Below are positions 1 to 8,847 of a stretch of DNA of 64,000 nucleotides, in pieces (the stretch's first letter is position 1; each line of letters begins with the position of its first letter). The notes beneath the pieces were generated by a model. It saw nothing but the letters and a program-made list of their open reading frames with translations. It ran no database searches and had not been told where the DNA came from. The translations under genes and the position numbers were made by a program. Where the stretch lies: positions 62,001 through 126,000 of the forward strand of contig CAZSRS010000004.1 in assembly GCA_964609625.1 (NCBI GenBank). Reading direction: 5' to 3'. Source of the stretch: G963674665 sp964609625 (GTDB lineage: Bacteria; Desulfobacterota; Desulfovibrionia; Desulfovibrionales; Desulfovibrionaceae).

Positions 1-733
1 CGACCTCGAGGTTTTCCACCGATGCCATGAACGGCACCAGATTGCTGCGGAACCGATCCGGGATCTGCAACTCGATGGTGCTGATGTCCTGGGCCCGGGC
101 GAACTCCCCGGCCAGGGACTGGTTGAGCTTTTCCACCACCTGTTGCGTGGTGCTGAAATCCGCGATGTTCATGTGCAGCCGGATATTGTCCTGATGTGCG
201 AATTCAAAGGGCACGGCGCGCTCGATGACACAGCCTCCGGGGATGCGTCCCACGGTGACCACGTTCTTGCGCGCGGTGGCGGCCTCGCCCGTGGCCGAAA
301 AGCCGCCGAGCGCCAGGGCCCCCTGCGCCAGGCCATAGACCTTGCCGTCCACGCCCTTGAGCGGGGTGCGCAGGAGAATGCCACCGAGCAGGCTCTCTGC
401 GTCGCCCAGGGAGGAGACCGTGACGTCCAGCTGGGAGCCGGGCTTGGCCGATACCGGCATCTTGGCCGTGACCATGACCGCGGCTATGTTCTTGGGCTTG
501 AGATTTTTCTTGTCCACGCCCACGCCCATGTTCTCGAGCATGTTGATCATGGACTGGATGGTGAAATCGGACTTGGTGCTGTCGCCGGTCCCAGAGAGCC
601 CCACCACCAGGCCGTAGCCGATGAGCTGGTTGTCGCGCACGCCGCTGAAGGAGGCGATGTCCTTGATGCGCACTGCGTGCAGCGGCGCAGCGACCAGCAG
701 CAGCGCGCAGCAGAGCAGTAACGCCTTGGTCAT
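1..733 (-). CDS. flgI: Flagellar P-ring protein FlgI (3' end cut by window)
   Basis: Reading the minus strand from the ATG at 733 gives a protein that begins with a Sec signal peptide (MTKALLLLCC..., hydrophobic to about residue 20) and continues with RIKDIASFSGVRDNQLIGYG, GLSGTGDST and QSMINMLENMGV, which are hallmarks of FlgI. FlgI forms the periplasmic P ring that surrounds the flagellar rod in the peptidoglycan layer. A GGGAG ribosome-binding site lies 9 bases before the ATG. About 244 residues are present, while FlgI is usually about 370, so the C-terminal third lies outside the window. It is the last visible gene of the flgF-flgG-flgA-flgH-flgI operon. Confidence 0.95.
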   Translation of the reverse strand, partial: MTKALLLCCALLLVAAPLHAVRIKDIASFSGVRDNQLIGYGLVVGLSGTGDSTKSDFTIQSMINMLENMGVGVDKKNLKPKNIAAVMVTAKMPVSAKPGSQLDVTVSSLGDAESLLGGILLRTPLKGVDGKVYGLAQGALALGGFSATGEAATARKNVVTVGRIPGGCVIERAVPFEFAHQDNIRLHMNIADFSTTQQVVEKLNQSLAGEFARAQDISTIELQIPDRFRSNLVPFMASVENLEV

Positions 734-866
734 GTGCCCGATCTCCCGGCCCGCGCTCCCGTACCGTGCGGGCATCCCTGTGTGATCGTGCTCGTGCATG
801 CCGGACTTCCTGTTCATGATCTCCGCCCTCCCTGGCAAATACCGCGTCTTGTGGTACCGCCCCTTC

Positions 867-1592
867 CTAGAACGGCCAGACGTTATCCAACAGCCGTGTG
901 ACCCAGCCGGCCTTTTGCTTGTCCGCGAGAACACCCTTGCCGTAGTATTCGATACTGGAGTTGGCCAGGTGGGAAGAACTCACGGTGTTGTCCGGGCCAA
1001 TGTCGCGTGGGCGCACCAGGCCGCGTATCACCAGGATCTGCGTCTCCTCGTTGACGCGCACTTCTCGGGCGCCCTCGACCTGCATCAGGCCTCCGGGCAG
1101 GATGTTGACGACCCTGGCCGCCACCGTGGCCTTGACCGTGGAATCCCGATCCGTGGAGGCCTTGCCCTTCATCTTGTTGTAGGTCTTGGAGCCCACAATG
1201 GCCTCCTGGCCGATGTTGCCGCTAAGGCCCAGAAGGCCTGTCCCACCGATGGGGTCGATGCCGATGCTTTTTTTGTTGAAAAAGTTCGTGACCTTGATGT
1301 CCGTGGAGGCGTCACGCTCTGTGTCCGTATTGGCGGTATGCTCACCGCTGGAGACTTCCACGATGTTGATGACCACGATGTCGCCCACGCGCCGCGCTCT
1401 GTTGTCGGAAAACAGATGCTCGGAACTGCCAGGATCGTAGAGGGAACCTGGATTGGCGGTCGGATCCGCCTCGGCTTCCTCCATGGGGGGAGCCGTCATC
1501 ACCGGGATGGTCTCGGCCCGCTGGGACCTGGGCGCGCAGCCCGCCGCCAGAAACAGGGCCATGACGATCAGTATCACATGTACGCGAATCAT
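867..1592 (-). CDS. flgH: Flagellar L-ring lipoprotein FlgH
   Basis: The 241-residue product starts with a lipoprotein signal peptide whose lipobox ends at Cys19 (LAAGC). The body carries the FlgH signatures SLYDPGS, LFSDNRARRVGDIV, VNFFNKKS-like and VKATVAARVVNILPGG, and the C-terminal VRPRDIGPDNTVSSSHLANS..IEYYGKG block. FlgH assembles into the outer-membrane L ring of the flagellar basal body. The length is normal for the family. A GAGGAG ribosome-binding site precedes the ATG. It lies 24 bases downstream of flgA and 133 bases upstream of flgI on the same strand, so it belongs to the same transcript. Confidence 0.96.
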   Translation of the reverse strand: MIRVHVILIVMALFLAAGCAPRSQRAETIPVMTAPPMEEAEADPTANPGSLYDPGSSEHLFSDNRARRVGDIVVINIVEVSSGEHTANTDTERDASTDIKVTNFFNKKSIGIDPIGGTGLLGLSGNIGQEAIVGSKTYNKMKGKASTDRDSTVKATVAARVVNILPGGLMQVEGAREVRVNEETQILVIRGLVRPRDIGPDNTVSSSHLANSSIEYYGKGVLADKQKAGWVTRLLDNVWPF

Positions 1593-1616
1593 TGTTCTTT
1601 CTCCTCGCCTCGGGTG

Positions 1617-2645
1617 TTAGAAGACCTGCACCGTGTCGGCATCGAGCACGCGGGCATACACCTGCACCTTGCTTTGCATGTTGCGTACCGGAATGGTCTG
1701 GCTGAAGCCGCCGTCGCCCATGGCCTCGGCCGGCACTTCCAGTCTGACATGCTTGCCCTGGTAGACCAGCCGGACCACGTCACCCCTGGAAATGAGCGGT
1801 AGGGGCTCGATGCTTTCGAGGTAAAGGACTTCATCCTTACCCAGCGTGGCCTTCATACGCCAGGGGCCACCCCTGCCGTCCCAGACGTCGGGGCGCAGAT
1901 AGGCCAAGTTCTTGCGCACGAAGGTCACTTTCTCGGGGGTGAGCGCCTCGTTCTTGTTCAAGGGGTGGGCCGCGGCAGGCACGGCCTTCCACAGATCCAG
2001 ATGCACGCTGGCCGAAATGGAGCGCACCACGCTGCCGTCCAGGGCCTGCTCCCTGAGCCGCAGGGAGAGCCGCCCCGGCTGTATGGAGGCGCTGACCAGT
2101 TCCGCCGTGATACTGTTGGCCGCGTCGCGCATAAACACGAAGTCCGGGATGCGATAGTCGCGAAACTCCGGCTCTCCGCCAAGGTTCCTGGCCACAGGCG
2201 TCAAGGTCTTGACGATCTCGGCGAGGATGGCTTCCCGCCCCACCAGTCCGCCGCCGCGCTGGATGGCGAGACTCGAGGGCAGGATGCAGTACTGGACGCG
2301 CTCCCCAAGATAGCCGGCCAAGGCAGTCTGCAATTTGGCCCGCGAAATGCGCATGGGCTTGAGCCGTACTTCTGGGGCGGGCCAGAGTTCCGTGGCGGCC
2401 AGCCGGTCCCAGGTCTCCGGGGGCATGGCGCCCACCGGTTCGGCGATCTCGCCCAGGCGCACCACCGTGCCTGAAACCACCACGGCCTCCCTGACCTGCA
2501 ACCGCCAGTCCGTCTGCGCCTCGGGCCCGGCCTGGGCCCCTCCGAAGAGGAAAAGGACGACCGAAAAGGACAGGATTCCGAGACAAAGAGCGACGACTCC
2601 CCGCAATGGGGCGTTGTTCCCGATGGTTCGCGAACGGTTGCGCAT
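1617..2645 (-). CDS. flgA: Flagellar P-ring assembly chaperone FlgA
   Basis: The 342-residue protein has an N-terminal membrane/signal segment (about residues 15-38). Its C-terminal third shows the SAF-like FlgA domain: LNKNEALTPEKVTFVRKNLAYL, the basic-loop region around residue 265, and the terminal QTIPVRNMQSKVQVYARVLD block. FlgA is a periplasmic chaperone that helps FlgI polymerise into the P ring, and it sits directly before flgH-flgI. It is longer than the roughly 220-residue enterobacterial FlgA because of an extra N-terminal periplasmic region, which I recall as common in Desulfovibrio relatives. A GGGAGA ribosome-binding site precedes the ATG. Confidence 0.92.
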   Translation of the reverse strand: MRNRSRTIGNNAPLRGVVALCLGILSFSVVLFLFGGAQAGPEAQTDWRLQVREAVVVSGTVVRLGEIAEPVGAMPPETWDRLAATELWPAPEVRLKPMRISRAKLQTALAGYLGERVQYCILPSSLAIQRGGGLVGREAILAEIVKTLTPVARNLGGEPEFRDYRIPDFVFMRDAANSITAELVSASIQPGRLSLRLREQALDGSVVRSISASVHLDLWKAVPAAAHPLNKNEALTPEKVTFVRKNLAYLRPDVWDGRGGPWRMKATLGKDEVLYLESIEPLPLISRGDVVRLVYQGKHVRLEVPAEAMGDGGFSQTIPVRNMQSKVQVYARVLDADTVQVF

Positions 2646-2673
2646 GGCTTTCTCCCTGGCTGGCGTGCCCGGC

Positions 2674-3456
2674 CTAGCGCTTGAGCTGGTTGGCGATGCC
2701 GAGCATGGAGTCCGAGGTTGTGATGGCCTTGGAATTCGCTTCGTAGGCCCTCTGCCCCACGATCATGTTGACCATTTCATCCACGATCTCCACGTTGCTC
2801 ATTTCCAGAAATCCCTGGGCGATGGTGCCCACGTTGTCGGAGCCTGGGACGCCTTCCACGGCATCGCCCGAAGCCTCCGTGGGGTAGTAGAGGTTGCGGC
2901 CGGCAGCGTTCAACCCCGGGGGGTTGATGAAGGTGTAAAGCGAGATGTCCACGGCCGCGAGTTCCTCGCCGTTGCGATCCAGGGCGGCGATGTGGCCGTT
3001 CTCCGAGACCACCACGTTGACGGTTTCCGCCGGCACCGTGAACTCGGGCTGCAAGGGATAACCGTTGGCCGTGACCAGGGTGCCCTCGTCGTTGAGCTTG
3101 AAGGCGCCGGCGCGGGTGTAGGCGGTCTCTCCGTTGACTTCCACCTGGAAGAAGCCGTCGCCCTCGATGGCCAGGTCAAGGGGGTTGCCGGTGTTCTGGT
3201 AATCGCCCTGGCTGAAGAACTTGTGCACCGTGGTGGGGCGCACGCCCATGCCGACCTGCATGCCCGTGGGAATGCGCCGACCGTCCTGTGTCAGGGCTCC
3301 CGCAACCTTCATGTTCTGATACATCAGGTCCTCGAACTCGGCGCGGTTCTTCTTGAACCCGATGGTATTGACGTTGGCCAGGTTGTTGGAGATGACATCG
3401 ATGTTCAGCTGCTGGGCGATCATGCCCGTGGCCGCTGTCCAGAGCGAGCGCATCAT
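2674..3456 (-). CDS. flgG: Flagellar distal rod protein FlgG
   Basis: The product begins MMRSLWTAATGMIAQQLNID and continues with NNLANVNTIGFKK, the flagellar rod/hook N-terminal signature. It ends with the conserved coiled-coil block EMVNMIVGQRAYEANSKAI. At 260 residues it matches FlgG, which builds the distal rod that crosses the periplasm inside the P and L rings. The open frame extends 23 codons upstream of 3456, but GGAGG lies 9 bases before the ATG at 3456 and homologues begin here, so the shorter start is chosen. It is separated from flgF by 31 bases and from flgA by 28 bases. Confidence 0.96.
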   Translation of the reverse strand: MMRSLWTAATGMIAQQLNIDVISNNLANVNTIGFKKNRAEFEDLMYQNMKVAGALTQDGRRIPTGMQVGMGVRPTTVHKFFSQGDYQNTGNPLDLAIEGDGFFQVEVNGETAYTRAGAFKLNDEGTLVTANGYPLQPEFTVPAETVNVVVSENGHIAALDRNGEELAAVDISLYTFINPPGLNAAGRNLYYPTEASGDAVEGVPGSDNVGTIAQGFLEMSNVEIVDEMVNMIVGQRAYEANSKAITTSDSMLGIANQLKR

Positions 3457-3487
3457 AGGCCTGCTCCTCCTTGCTGTTTCATTGCGG

Positions 3488-4267
3488 TCATACTGTCTTG
3501 CCCACCTTGCCCATGACCTTTTCATCGGTCTCGTGAGATCCCGAAATGATCTTTTGATAGGCCTCGAAGGCGCGGTGGGCCTCGATCATGTTGACCATTT
3601 CCTCCACCACGTTGACATTGGGCTTCTCGAGATACCCCTGGGCCACCTCGAAATCCTCGGCCGGAATCTCGGCCGCATTGGTGTTCGCTGACAGGGAAAA
3701 GAGATTGGCCCCATACTTTTCCAGGGCCTTAAGGTCGTCCACGGTGACCACGTCGAGTTGGCCGAGTTCCTCGTTGTCGGCATAGATCATGCCGTCGGGA
3801 CCGACGCGGATGCTCGCGCCCTGTGGAATGACCAGCTCACCGCCCCCTGCAAGGACCGGGAAGCCCTGGTCCGTGACCAGAGTGCCTTCGGGGCTGAGCT
3901 GGAAATTGCCGTTCCTGGTGAAGAAGTCACCGACTTCGGTGCGGACCTTGAAGAACCCGTTGCCCATGATGGCTACATCCAGTGGGTTTTCGGTGAGTTG
4001 CATCCCTCCCTGGCTGAAATCGGTGCGGGACTGGGCCAGCCTGGTGCGGGAGAGGTTGACGGGCTCGGGGAAGAGTTCCTTGTCGCGCAGGCTGAGCACG
4101 GGCTGCCGGATGGTGTCGTGGGCAAAGGCGACCATGGTGTCCTCAAAGGCATAGCGGTCCTGCTTGAAGCCCGTGGTGTTCACGTTCGCCAAATTGTTGG
4201 CGATGATATTCAGACGGTGTTCCTGGCACATGGCGCCGAACATTGCGGAATACATGGCGTCTTGCAT
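3488..4267 (-). CDS. flgF: Flagellar proximal rod protein FlgF
   Basis: The 259-residue protein has the rod-family N-terminus (NIIANNLANVNTTGFKQDRY) and the C-terminal NVVEEMVNMIEAHRAFEAYQ block, with the central LTENPLDVAIMGNGFFKVRT region. It is shorter and more divergent than FlgG and is the first gene of the operon, which fits FlgF, a component of the proximal rod. The start has an AAAGGAGG ribosome-binding site. The sigma-54 promoter at 4306-4321 predicts a leader of about 30 bases, so this gene opens the flgFGAHI transcript. Confidence 0.93.
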   Translation of the reverse strand: MQDAMYSAMFGAMCQEHRLNIIANNLANVNTTGFKQDRYAFEDTMVAFAHDTIRQPVLSLRDKELFPEPVNLSRTRLAQSRTDFSQGGMQLTENPLDVAIMGNGFFKVRTEVGDFFTRNGNFQLSPEGTLVTDQGFPVLAGGGELVIPQGASIRVGPDGMIYADNEELGQLDVVTVDDLKALEKYGANLFSLSANTNAAEIPAEDFEVAQGYLEKPNVNVVEEMVNMIEAHRAFEAYQKIISGSHETDEKVMGKVGKTV

Positions 4268-4305
4268 GGTGTTGGCCTCCTTTGGTCAACAGTCTGACCT
4301 GTCTT

Positions 4306-4321
4306 TGCAAAAAATCTGCCA
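4306..4321 (-). promoter_or_regulatory. Sigma-54 (-24/-12) promoter of the flgF operon
   Basis: On the minus strand the 16 bases read TGGCAGATTTTTTGCA. The consensus is TGGCAC-R-NNNN-TTGC-W, so only the sixth base differs. The -24 GG and -12 GC are correctly spaced. Predicted transcription starts near 4295, about 28 bases before the flgF ATG. This implies that rod/ring genes are class-II, RpoN-dependent flagellar genes here. Confidence 0.85.
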
Positions 4322-4549
4322 GCTCTGTTGCCGCCTTATCTCACATTCTCGTTTTGACGTTTCACTATTTTGCAAAATTGTTTTTCCACAGAATTAAAAA
4401 ATGCCATATATGTAATCATTTTGATGGACGCAGTAGCCGCCATCTGCTTTCCTTCTCCTCTTATCGTCATAAATCTAGGTACTTATTCACGCTCTACTCC
4501 GCCACGGAAGACCCTCGCCATACGGCACCGTCCTTGCAAACAGAAACGT

Positions 4550-6193
4550 ATGCCCGATAGTTTTTTCTCAACCTCCAGAGCAGCGGCGCAAGCGCCCCCT
4601 CCCCGCCGCCAGCTCCCGAACAACGAAGGATTCCTGGCCAGAATCCTTCAGGAATTACTGCACGCCTTCCTTGCTTCCGGGAGCAACACTTCGTTCCAAC
4701 GCGCCTTCGTGGCCCTCCTGGATCCAGCCAACGGCGCCTTGCGCATCCCGGCAGCCCTGGCCATGCCCCAGGAATTCAAAATGCGTGCCGTCTGGCTGCA
4801 ACAGCAGCTCGACGGCTTCGACCACGGTGTCACGGGGCGTGTGTTACGCTCAGGCATGCCCTGCTCCAGCCGGGATTCTTCTGGAGCATGTTTTTGGGGT
4901 ACTCCCATCGTCCGCGAGCATGAACTCGTCGGCGTCCTCGCTGTCGGCCGCGATGCGGTCCCTCCCGCCCAGAGTGACCCGGACATGGCGCTTCTCGTAG
5001 CCTTGACGGGGGTCACGGCGCTGTGCCTCGAATTTCATTCGCACTGTCAACAGTGCGAAGCACTCGCGGCCGAACTGCGAGGCGAGAACGCCACGCTCAA
5101 GCTCAGGCTGACCAGGCAGGCAGGGGACCTGGCCGAGGTGTACCCGCCCCATGGCTTGGGAACACTCCCGGCGGACAGGCAACAGCTCGCGACAATGATT
5201 CAGGGGCAGAATCCAGCAATTCAGGAAATCCGTCGCCAGGTATCCAGTGTCGCGCCGACCAAGGCCGCTGTCCTGCTCCTCGGCGAACCAGGCGTGGGCA
5301 AGAGCCTGGTCGCGGAGGTCATCCACTCTCTGTCGGAGCGCAAACAGTACCCATTCATCAAGGTGGACTGCGCCGCCTTGGGCTCCGAGCAACTGGAGAT
5401 CGAACTGCTGGGAACGCAACCGCCCCAGTCTGCCTTACAGGGGGCGGACGGACGTCCCGGTCGGCTGGAAGAGGCACACAACGGTACTCTCTATTTGCAT
5501 GAAGTCAGCGAACTGCCCCTCTCGCTGCAGGCCAAACTCTTGCAGATCATGCAGGACAAGGTGATCAGGCGCATGGGGGAAAACCGGTCATCCCCCGGTC
5601 GTCAGGCGGACGTGCGCATCCTCACCTCTTCCAGCCATGAACTCTTCGCCCTGGTCCAGCAGGAGCGTTTCCGGGCCGACCTCTACTACCGCCTCAACGT
5701 CTTCCCCATACACATCCCCCCCCTGCGGGAGCGCACCGAAGACATCCCCAGGCTGCTCAATCATTTCCTGCGCGGCATCCGCGAAACCTGCAACAGAAAC
5801 CTCTTTTTAACACCAGGGGCGCTGAAGGCCCTGGGTACCTATCGCTGGCCAGGGAACGTCAGGGAAATGGAAGACATGCTGCAACACCTGGCGATTCTGG
5901 CGGAAAGCGACGCCATCGACACCGGCATGCTCCTGCAGTTTCTCGACCCGGAGTCCGTAGTGGAGGAGACCGGTACTACCGACATTCCCCCGCAGCACGG
6001 CCCCACCCTGCAGGACATGGAGCGCAGCGAAATCCTGTCCGCCCTGCGACGCAACGACTGGATCCAGCACCGCGCGGCCCGCGACCTGGGCATCACCCAG
6101 CGACAGATGGGCTATCGCGTGCGCAAGTACAAGCTCGAAGGCATCATCGCGGAGGAGCGCGCCAAGCTGCGCCAGCGCAAGCAGCGGGGGTAG
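4550..6193 (+). CDS. NifA-like GAF/AAA+ regulator with degenerate GAFTGA loop
   Basis: The 547-residue protein has an N-terminal GAF-like sensor region (about residues 35-175), an AAA+ domain (about 215-455), and a C-terminal helix-turn-helix (about 510-540: AARDLGITQRQMGYRVRKYK, close to NifA). Walker A is intact (GEPGVGKS, near residue 245). The sigma-54-contacting GAFTGA loop expected near residue 290 is absent (the region reads GTQPPQSALQGADGRPG), and Walker B reads LYLHEV with His where Asp is expected. The arginine-finger region FRADLYYRLNVFPIHIPPLRER is preserved. The gene is divergent from the flgF operon and its RpoN promoter. The frame is open upstream to 4370, but residues before 4550 look non-coding. 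It may be a non-activating paralogue (repressor or co-regulator) rather than a classical activator; that is inference. Confidence 0.85.
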   Translation: MPDSFFSTSRAAAQAPPPRRQLPNNEGFLARILQELLHAFLASGSNTSFQRAFVALLDPANGALRIPAALAMPQEFKMRAVWLQQQLDGFDHGVTGRVLRSGMPCSSRDSSGACFWGTPIVREHELVGVLAVGRDAVPPAQSDPDMALLVALTGVTALCLEFHSHCQQCEALAAELRGENATLKLRLTRQAGDLAEVYPPHGLGTLPADRQQLATMIQGQNPAIQEIRRQVSSVAPTKAAVLLLGEPGVGKSLVAEVIHSLSERKQYPFIKVDCAALGSEQLEIELLGTQPPQSALQGADGRPGRLEEAHNGTLYLHEVSELPLSLQAKLLQIMQDKVIRRMGENRSSPGRQADVRILTSSSHELFALVQQERFRADLYYRLNVFPIHIPPLRERTEDIPRLLNHFLRGIRETCNRNLFLTPGALKALGTYRWPGNVREMEDMLQHLAILAESDAIDTGMLLQFLDPESVVEETGTTDIPPQHGPTLQDMERSEILSALRRNDWIQHRAARDLGITQRQMGYRVRKYKLEGIIAEERAKLRQRKQRG

Positions 6194-6208
6194 GTCCGGC
6201 AAGCGGGA

Positions 6209-7891
6209 CTACGGCCACCCATACACCAACGCCAGACCCACTCCACCGGTGACCAGGCCGTAGACCAGCAGCGGCATGGCGTTGCGCCGGATCAACGAGC
6301 CCTCCTGGCCCGACAGCCCCACGGTTGCACACACCGCGACGATGTTGTGGATGCAGACCATGTTGCCCATGGCACCTCCCACGGCCTGCAAGGCCACCAC
6401 GATCTGGGGCGGCAGCCGCAGCTCTTCGGCTATGTTGTACTGAAAGTCGGCAAGGAGCAGGTTGGAGACAGTGTTGCTCCCGGTGATAAAGGAACCCAGG
6501 GCGCCGACAAAGGGCGCCAGAAGGGGCCAGAGCCCCCCGGCCAGACCGGCCACGGCGTGGGCCATGGCCAGAGGCATGGACGGATGGCCCAGGGGGTTGT
6601 GCCCCGAGTGCTTGAATATTTCCACCAGGGCCACGGCAAAGAGCAGGGCGATGCAGGGCGACTTCATTCGCAGCACCGCTTCGCGCCAGGCGACCGCCAC
6701 CCGCGCCCGATCCATCCGGTGTAGGGGTACGACCAGCAACGCCACCAGCATGAACGGGACGGTGCCGGGCAGGTACAAGGGTTTGATACTGTACTCCACG
6801 AAGTCGTAACCCAGAATGCTCGGAATGCTGTACCCAACCGCATTGAGCCAAGCCTTGAACGGCAGGCCCTGTACACGGGTCAGCACCAGGATCACGCCGA
6901 TGAGCACATAGGGCAGCCAGGCGCGAAACTGGCTCATGCGTGGAGTGAACGCGCAATCCTCGCTGGGGCGGATATCACCGGCCCACGTGCTGTCCCAGGT
7001 GTTTTGTGGTGGGAAATCCCAACCCTGCCGCGGCAGCAGGAACCCCTTGCGTGCTGCGGGAACCACCAAAGCCAGGGCGATCAGCCCACCGGCTAGAGAG
7101 GGAAATTCCTCTCCAACAAAAAAAGCCGTGAGCAGATAGGGCACCGCGAAACAGGCCGAGGCGAACAACGAGAACCGCCAGACAGCCAATCCATCGAGCC
7201 AGGAGCGCCTGCTCCCGAAAAAACGCGTGAGCATCATGCTCACCAGTATGGGAGCGATGCAGATCATGGGCAGGTGGAACACCGCCGACCACTGCCCCAC
7301 GCTGTGCAGAAAACCGGAAAAATTTTCGATCCCCGGCATCGCGCCAACGGCGATGGTGCTCCGTACCTTGGGCTCGAGGTCCTTGAGGCCGAACAACACC
7401 GGCGTACCCACGGCGCCGAAGGTCACGGGAAAGGAATTGAGCACCAGGCAGGACATTGCCGCCGCAAGGGGCGGGAACCCCAGACTCAACAACAGGGGCG
7501 CCGCGATGGCCGCGGGCGTGCCAAAACCAGCCGCGCCCTCGATGAAGGCGGAAAAGACCATGGCAATGATCACCAGCTGTACCCGGCGATCGCGGCTCAC
7601 GCCGTGAAAGCCGTAGTTGATGGTCTCCACGGCGCCGCTCTCCCGCAGGGTGTAGAGCAGCAGCAAGGCACCGAAAACGATGACGGCCACGCTCAGGGCA
7701 TTGCCGAATCCAGCCAGGGTCGCGGCCAGGATCAGCTTCGGCGGCATGTCCCAGAGGAACAGACCCGCAAAGGCCGTGGCCAACCAGGCAACGGGCATGG
7801 CCTGGGTGGCGGGCCATCGCAGCCAGACCATGAGCACCAGGGCCAGGGCGATGGGGGCGAAGGCCGCGATGGCCAGAACCTCGACAGTCAT
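6209..7891 (-). CDS. lctP: L-lactate permease (LctP family)
   Basis: The 560-residue product is a polytopic membrane protein with the LctP signatures FSAFIEGAAGFGTPAAIAAPLL, NSFPVTFGAVGTPV and the C-terminal GALGSFITGSNTVSNLL, plus QAVGGAMGNMVCIHNIVAVCATVGL. It is a proton-coupled importer of lactate (and glycolate) in the inner membrane. Lactate is a main electron donor for sulfate reducers, and a lactate-dehydrogenase-type flavoprotein lies at 58054 in this window. The start at 7891 is chosen over an upstream in-frame extension because GGGAGG lies 6 bases before it. It is convergent with the regulator that ends at 6193, with only 15 bases between them. Confidence 0.95.
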   Translation of the reverse strand: MTVEVLAIAAFAPIALALVLMVWLRWPATQAMPVAWLATAFAGLFLWDMPPKLILAATLAGFGNALSVAVIVFGALLLLYTLRESGAVETINYGFHGVSRDRRVQLVIIAMVFSAFIEGAAGFGTPAAIAAPLLLSLGFPPLAAAMSCLVLNSFPVTFGAVGTPVLFGLKDLEPKVRSTIAVGAMPGIENFSGFLHSVGQWSAVFHLPMICIAPILVSMMLTRFFGSRRSWLDGLAVWRFSLFASACFAVPYLLTAFFVGEEFPSLAGGLIALALVVPAARKGFLLPRQGWDFPPQNTWDSTWAGDIRPSEDCAFTPRMSQFRAWLPYVLIGVILVLTRVQGLPFKAWLNAVGYSIPSILGYDFVEYSIKPLYLPGTVPFMLVALLVVPLHRMDRARVAVAWREAVLRMKSPCIALLFAVALVEIFKHSGHNPLGHPSMPLAMAHAVAGLAGGLWPLLAPFVGALGSFITGSNTVSNLLLADFQYNIAEELRLPPQIVVALQAVGGAMGNMVCIHNIVAVCATVGLSGQEGSLIRRNAMPLLVYGLVTGGVGLALVYGWP

Positions 7892-8266
7892 GCAATTCCT
7901 CCCGAGAATGCGTGTTCCAGACCAGCACATCAATGCCTGGCTCCGGTACCACATTACCCGTGGAGCTGGAACCCAGGCTTACATGCCGCGAAAGGCGACC
8001 GTTCAGCACCGATACAAGAGGCAGGCGAGGCTGGCGGCGGCATGCTTCCGGCTTTCCCGCCCCTGGCGGTTACACCACGAAGATGTCCTCCTGCCGGAAA
8101 CGCCCGCGACAGCAGTTGCCCAGTGCAATCAAAACGATATCACCGGCTCCGTGAACGTCGTTGGCGGACTTGAATCGAGGCCAGACAAATGGTCGGTGGA
8201 GTGAGCCTCCGGGTGCGTCAAACCACTGCATGCCCCGGAGGCATCACGTTTCAGGCCAGCCGAGAC
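7892..8266. other. Intergenic region between trxC and lctP
   Basis: These 375 bases separate two minus-strand genes. Apart from an inverted repeat just after trxC (8205-8242) I see no gene, no tRNA and no convincing sigma-54 or sigma-70 promoter for lctP. Short open frames on both strands lack ribosome-binding sites and protein-like composition. Confidence 0.6.
8205..8242 (-). terminator. Inverted repeat after trxC
   Basis: GCCTCCGGG (8205-8213) pairs with CCCGGAGGC (8234-8242), a 9-bp perfect stem beginning 25 bases after the trxC stop. No U tract follows on the minus strand, so it may act as a 3'-end stabilising hairpin or a weak terminator. Confidence 0.45.
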
Positions 8267-8701
8267 TCATACACTCCGGTTGACCCAGGCGGCAATGGCT
8301 GCCGCGTCCATGGCCCCGGAGACGCGGTCCAGGATCTTGCCCTGTCGGAAGAGCATCATGGTGGGAACAGAGGCGATCTGGAACGCGGCGGCAAGATCTT
8401 GCTGCTCCTGAGTGTTGACCTTGGCCGCAAGCACCCGTGGACTCAGGTCTCTGGCTGCCTGCACGAAGGCCGGGGCCATGGTCCGGCATGGTCCGCACCA
8501 GGGAGCCCAGAAATCAACTAAAAGCGGGAGGTGGGATTTTTCCATGAAACGCTGGAAGGTGTGGGCGTCGAGTTCGATGGGTGCCGAGGGGAGGAGAACG
8601 CCCCTGCATCTGCCGCACACGGGCTTATGGTCCAACCTCTTGGAATCTATCGCGTTCAGGGTGCCGCACGCCGGGCACACCGCCTGTATTTTCTGCGTCA
8701 T
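8267..8701 (-). CDS. trxC: Thioredoxin 2 (zinc-finger thioredoxin)
   Basis: The 144-residue protein has an N-terminal zinc-ribbon of two Cys pairs (CPACG near residue 9 and CGRC near residue 29), then a thioredoxin fold with the WCGPC active site in DFWAPWCGPCRTMAP and the cis-Pro loop VPTMMLF. This is the TrxC arrangement and the usual length is about 140. It reduces protein disulfides in the cytoplasm, and the zinc site is usually linked to oxidative-stress sensing. The ATG at 8701 has GGAG 7 bases upstream; a GTG two codons earlier is less well placed. Confidence 0.93.
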   Translation of the reverse strand: MTQKIQAVCPACGTLNAIDSKRLDHKPVCGRCRGVLLPSAPIELDAHTFQRFMEKSHLPLLVDFWAPWCGPCRTMAPAFVQAARDLSPRVLAAKVNTQEQQDLAAAFQIASVPTMMLFRQGKILDRVSGAMDAAAIAAWVNRSV

Positions 8702-8812
8702 GAGCACACTCCTTTTGGCATGCCTGGAAAGAGGCAGGCAGGATCAATGTACGCCAAATGTAAGCATCGACATGAGCTTGGCAAGTTTTTGTCGCAATCT
8801 TGAAAAAAAGTC

Positions 8813-8841
8813 TTGACGTTGTGCACACGCTGTACTATTAT
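8813..8841 (+). promoter_or_regulatory. Sigma-70 promoter of the structured RNA
   Basis: TTGACG (8813-8818) and TATTAT (8836-8841) are separated by exactly 17 bases on the plus strand. There is no plus-strand gene downstream before the terminator at 9096-9130, so the promoter points at a non-coding transcript that would begin near 8848. Confidence 0.7.
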
Positions 8842-8847
8842 TTAAGC

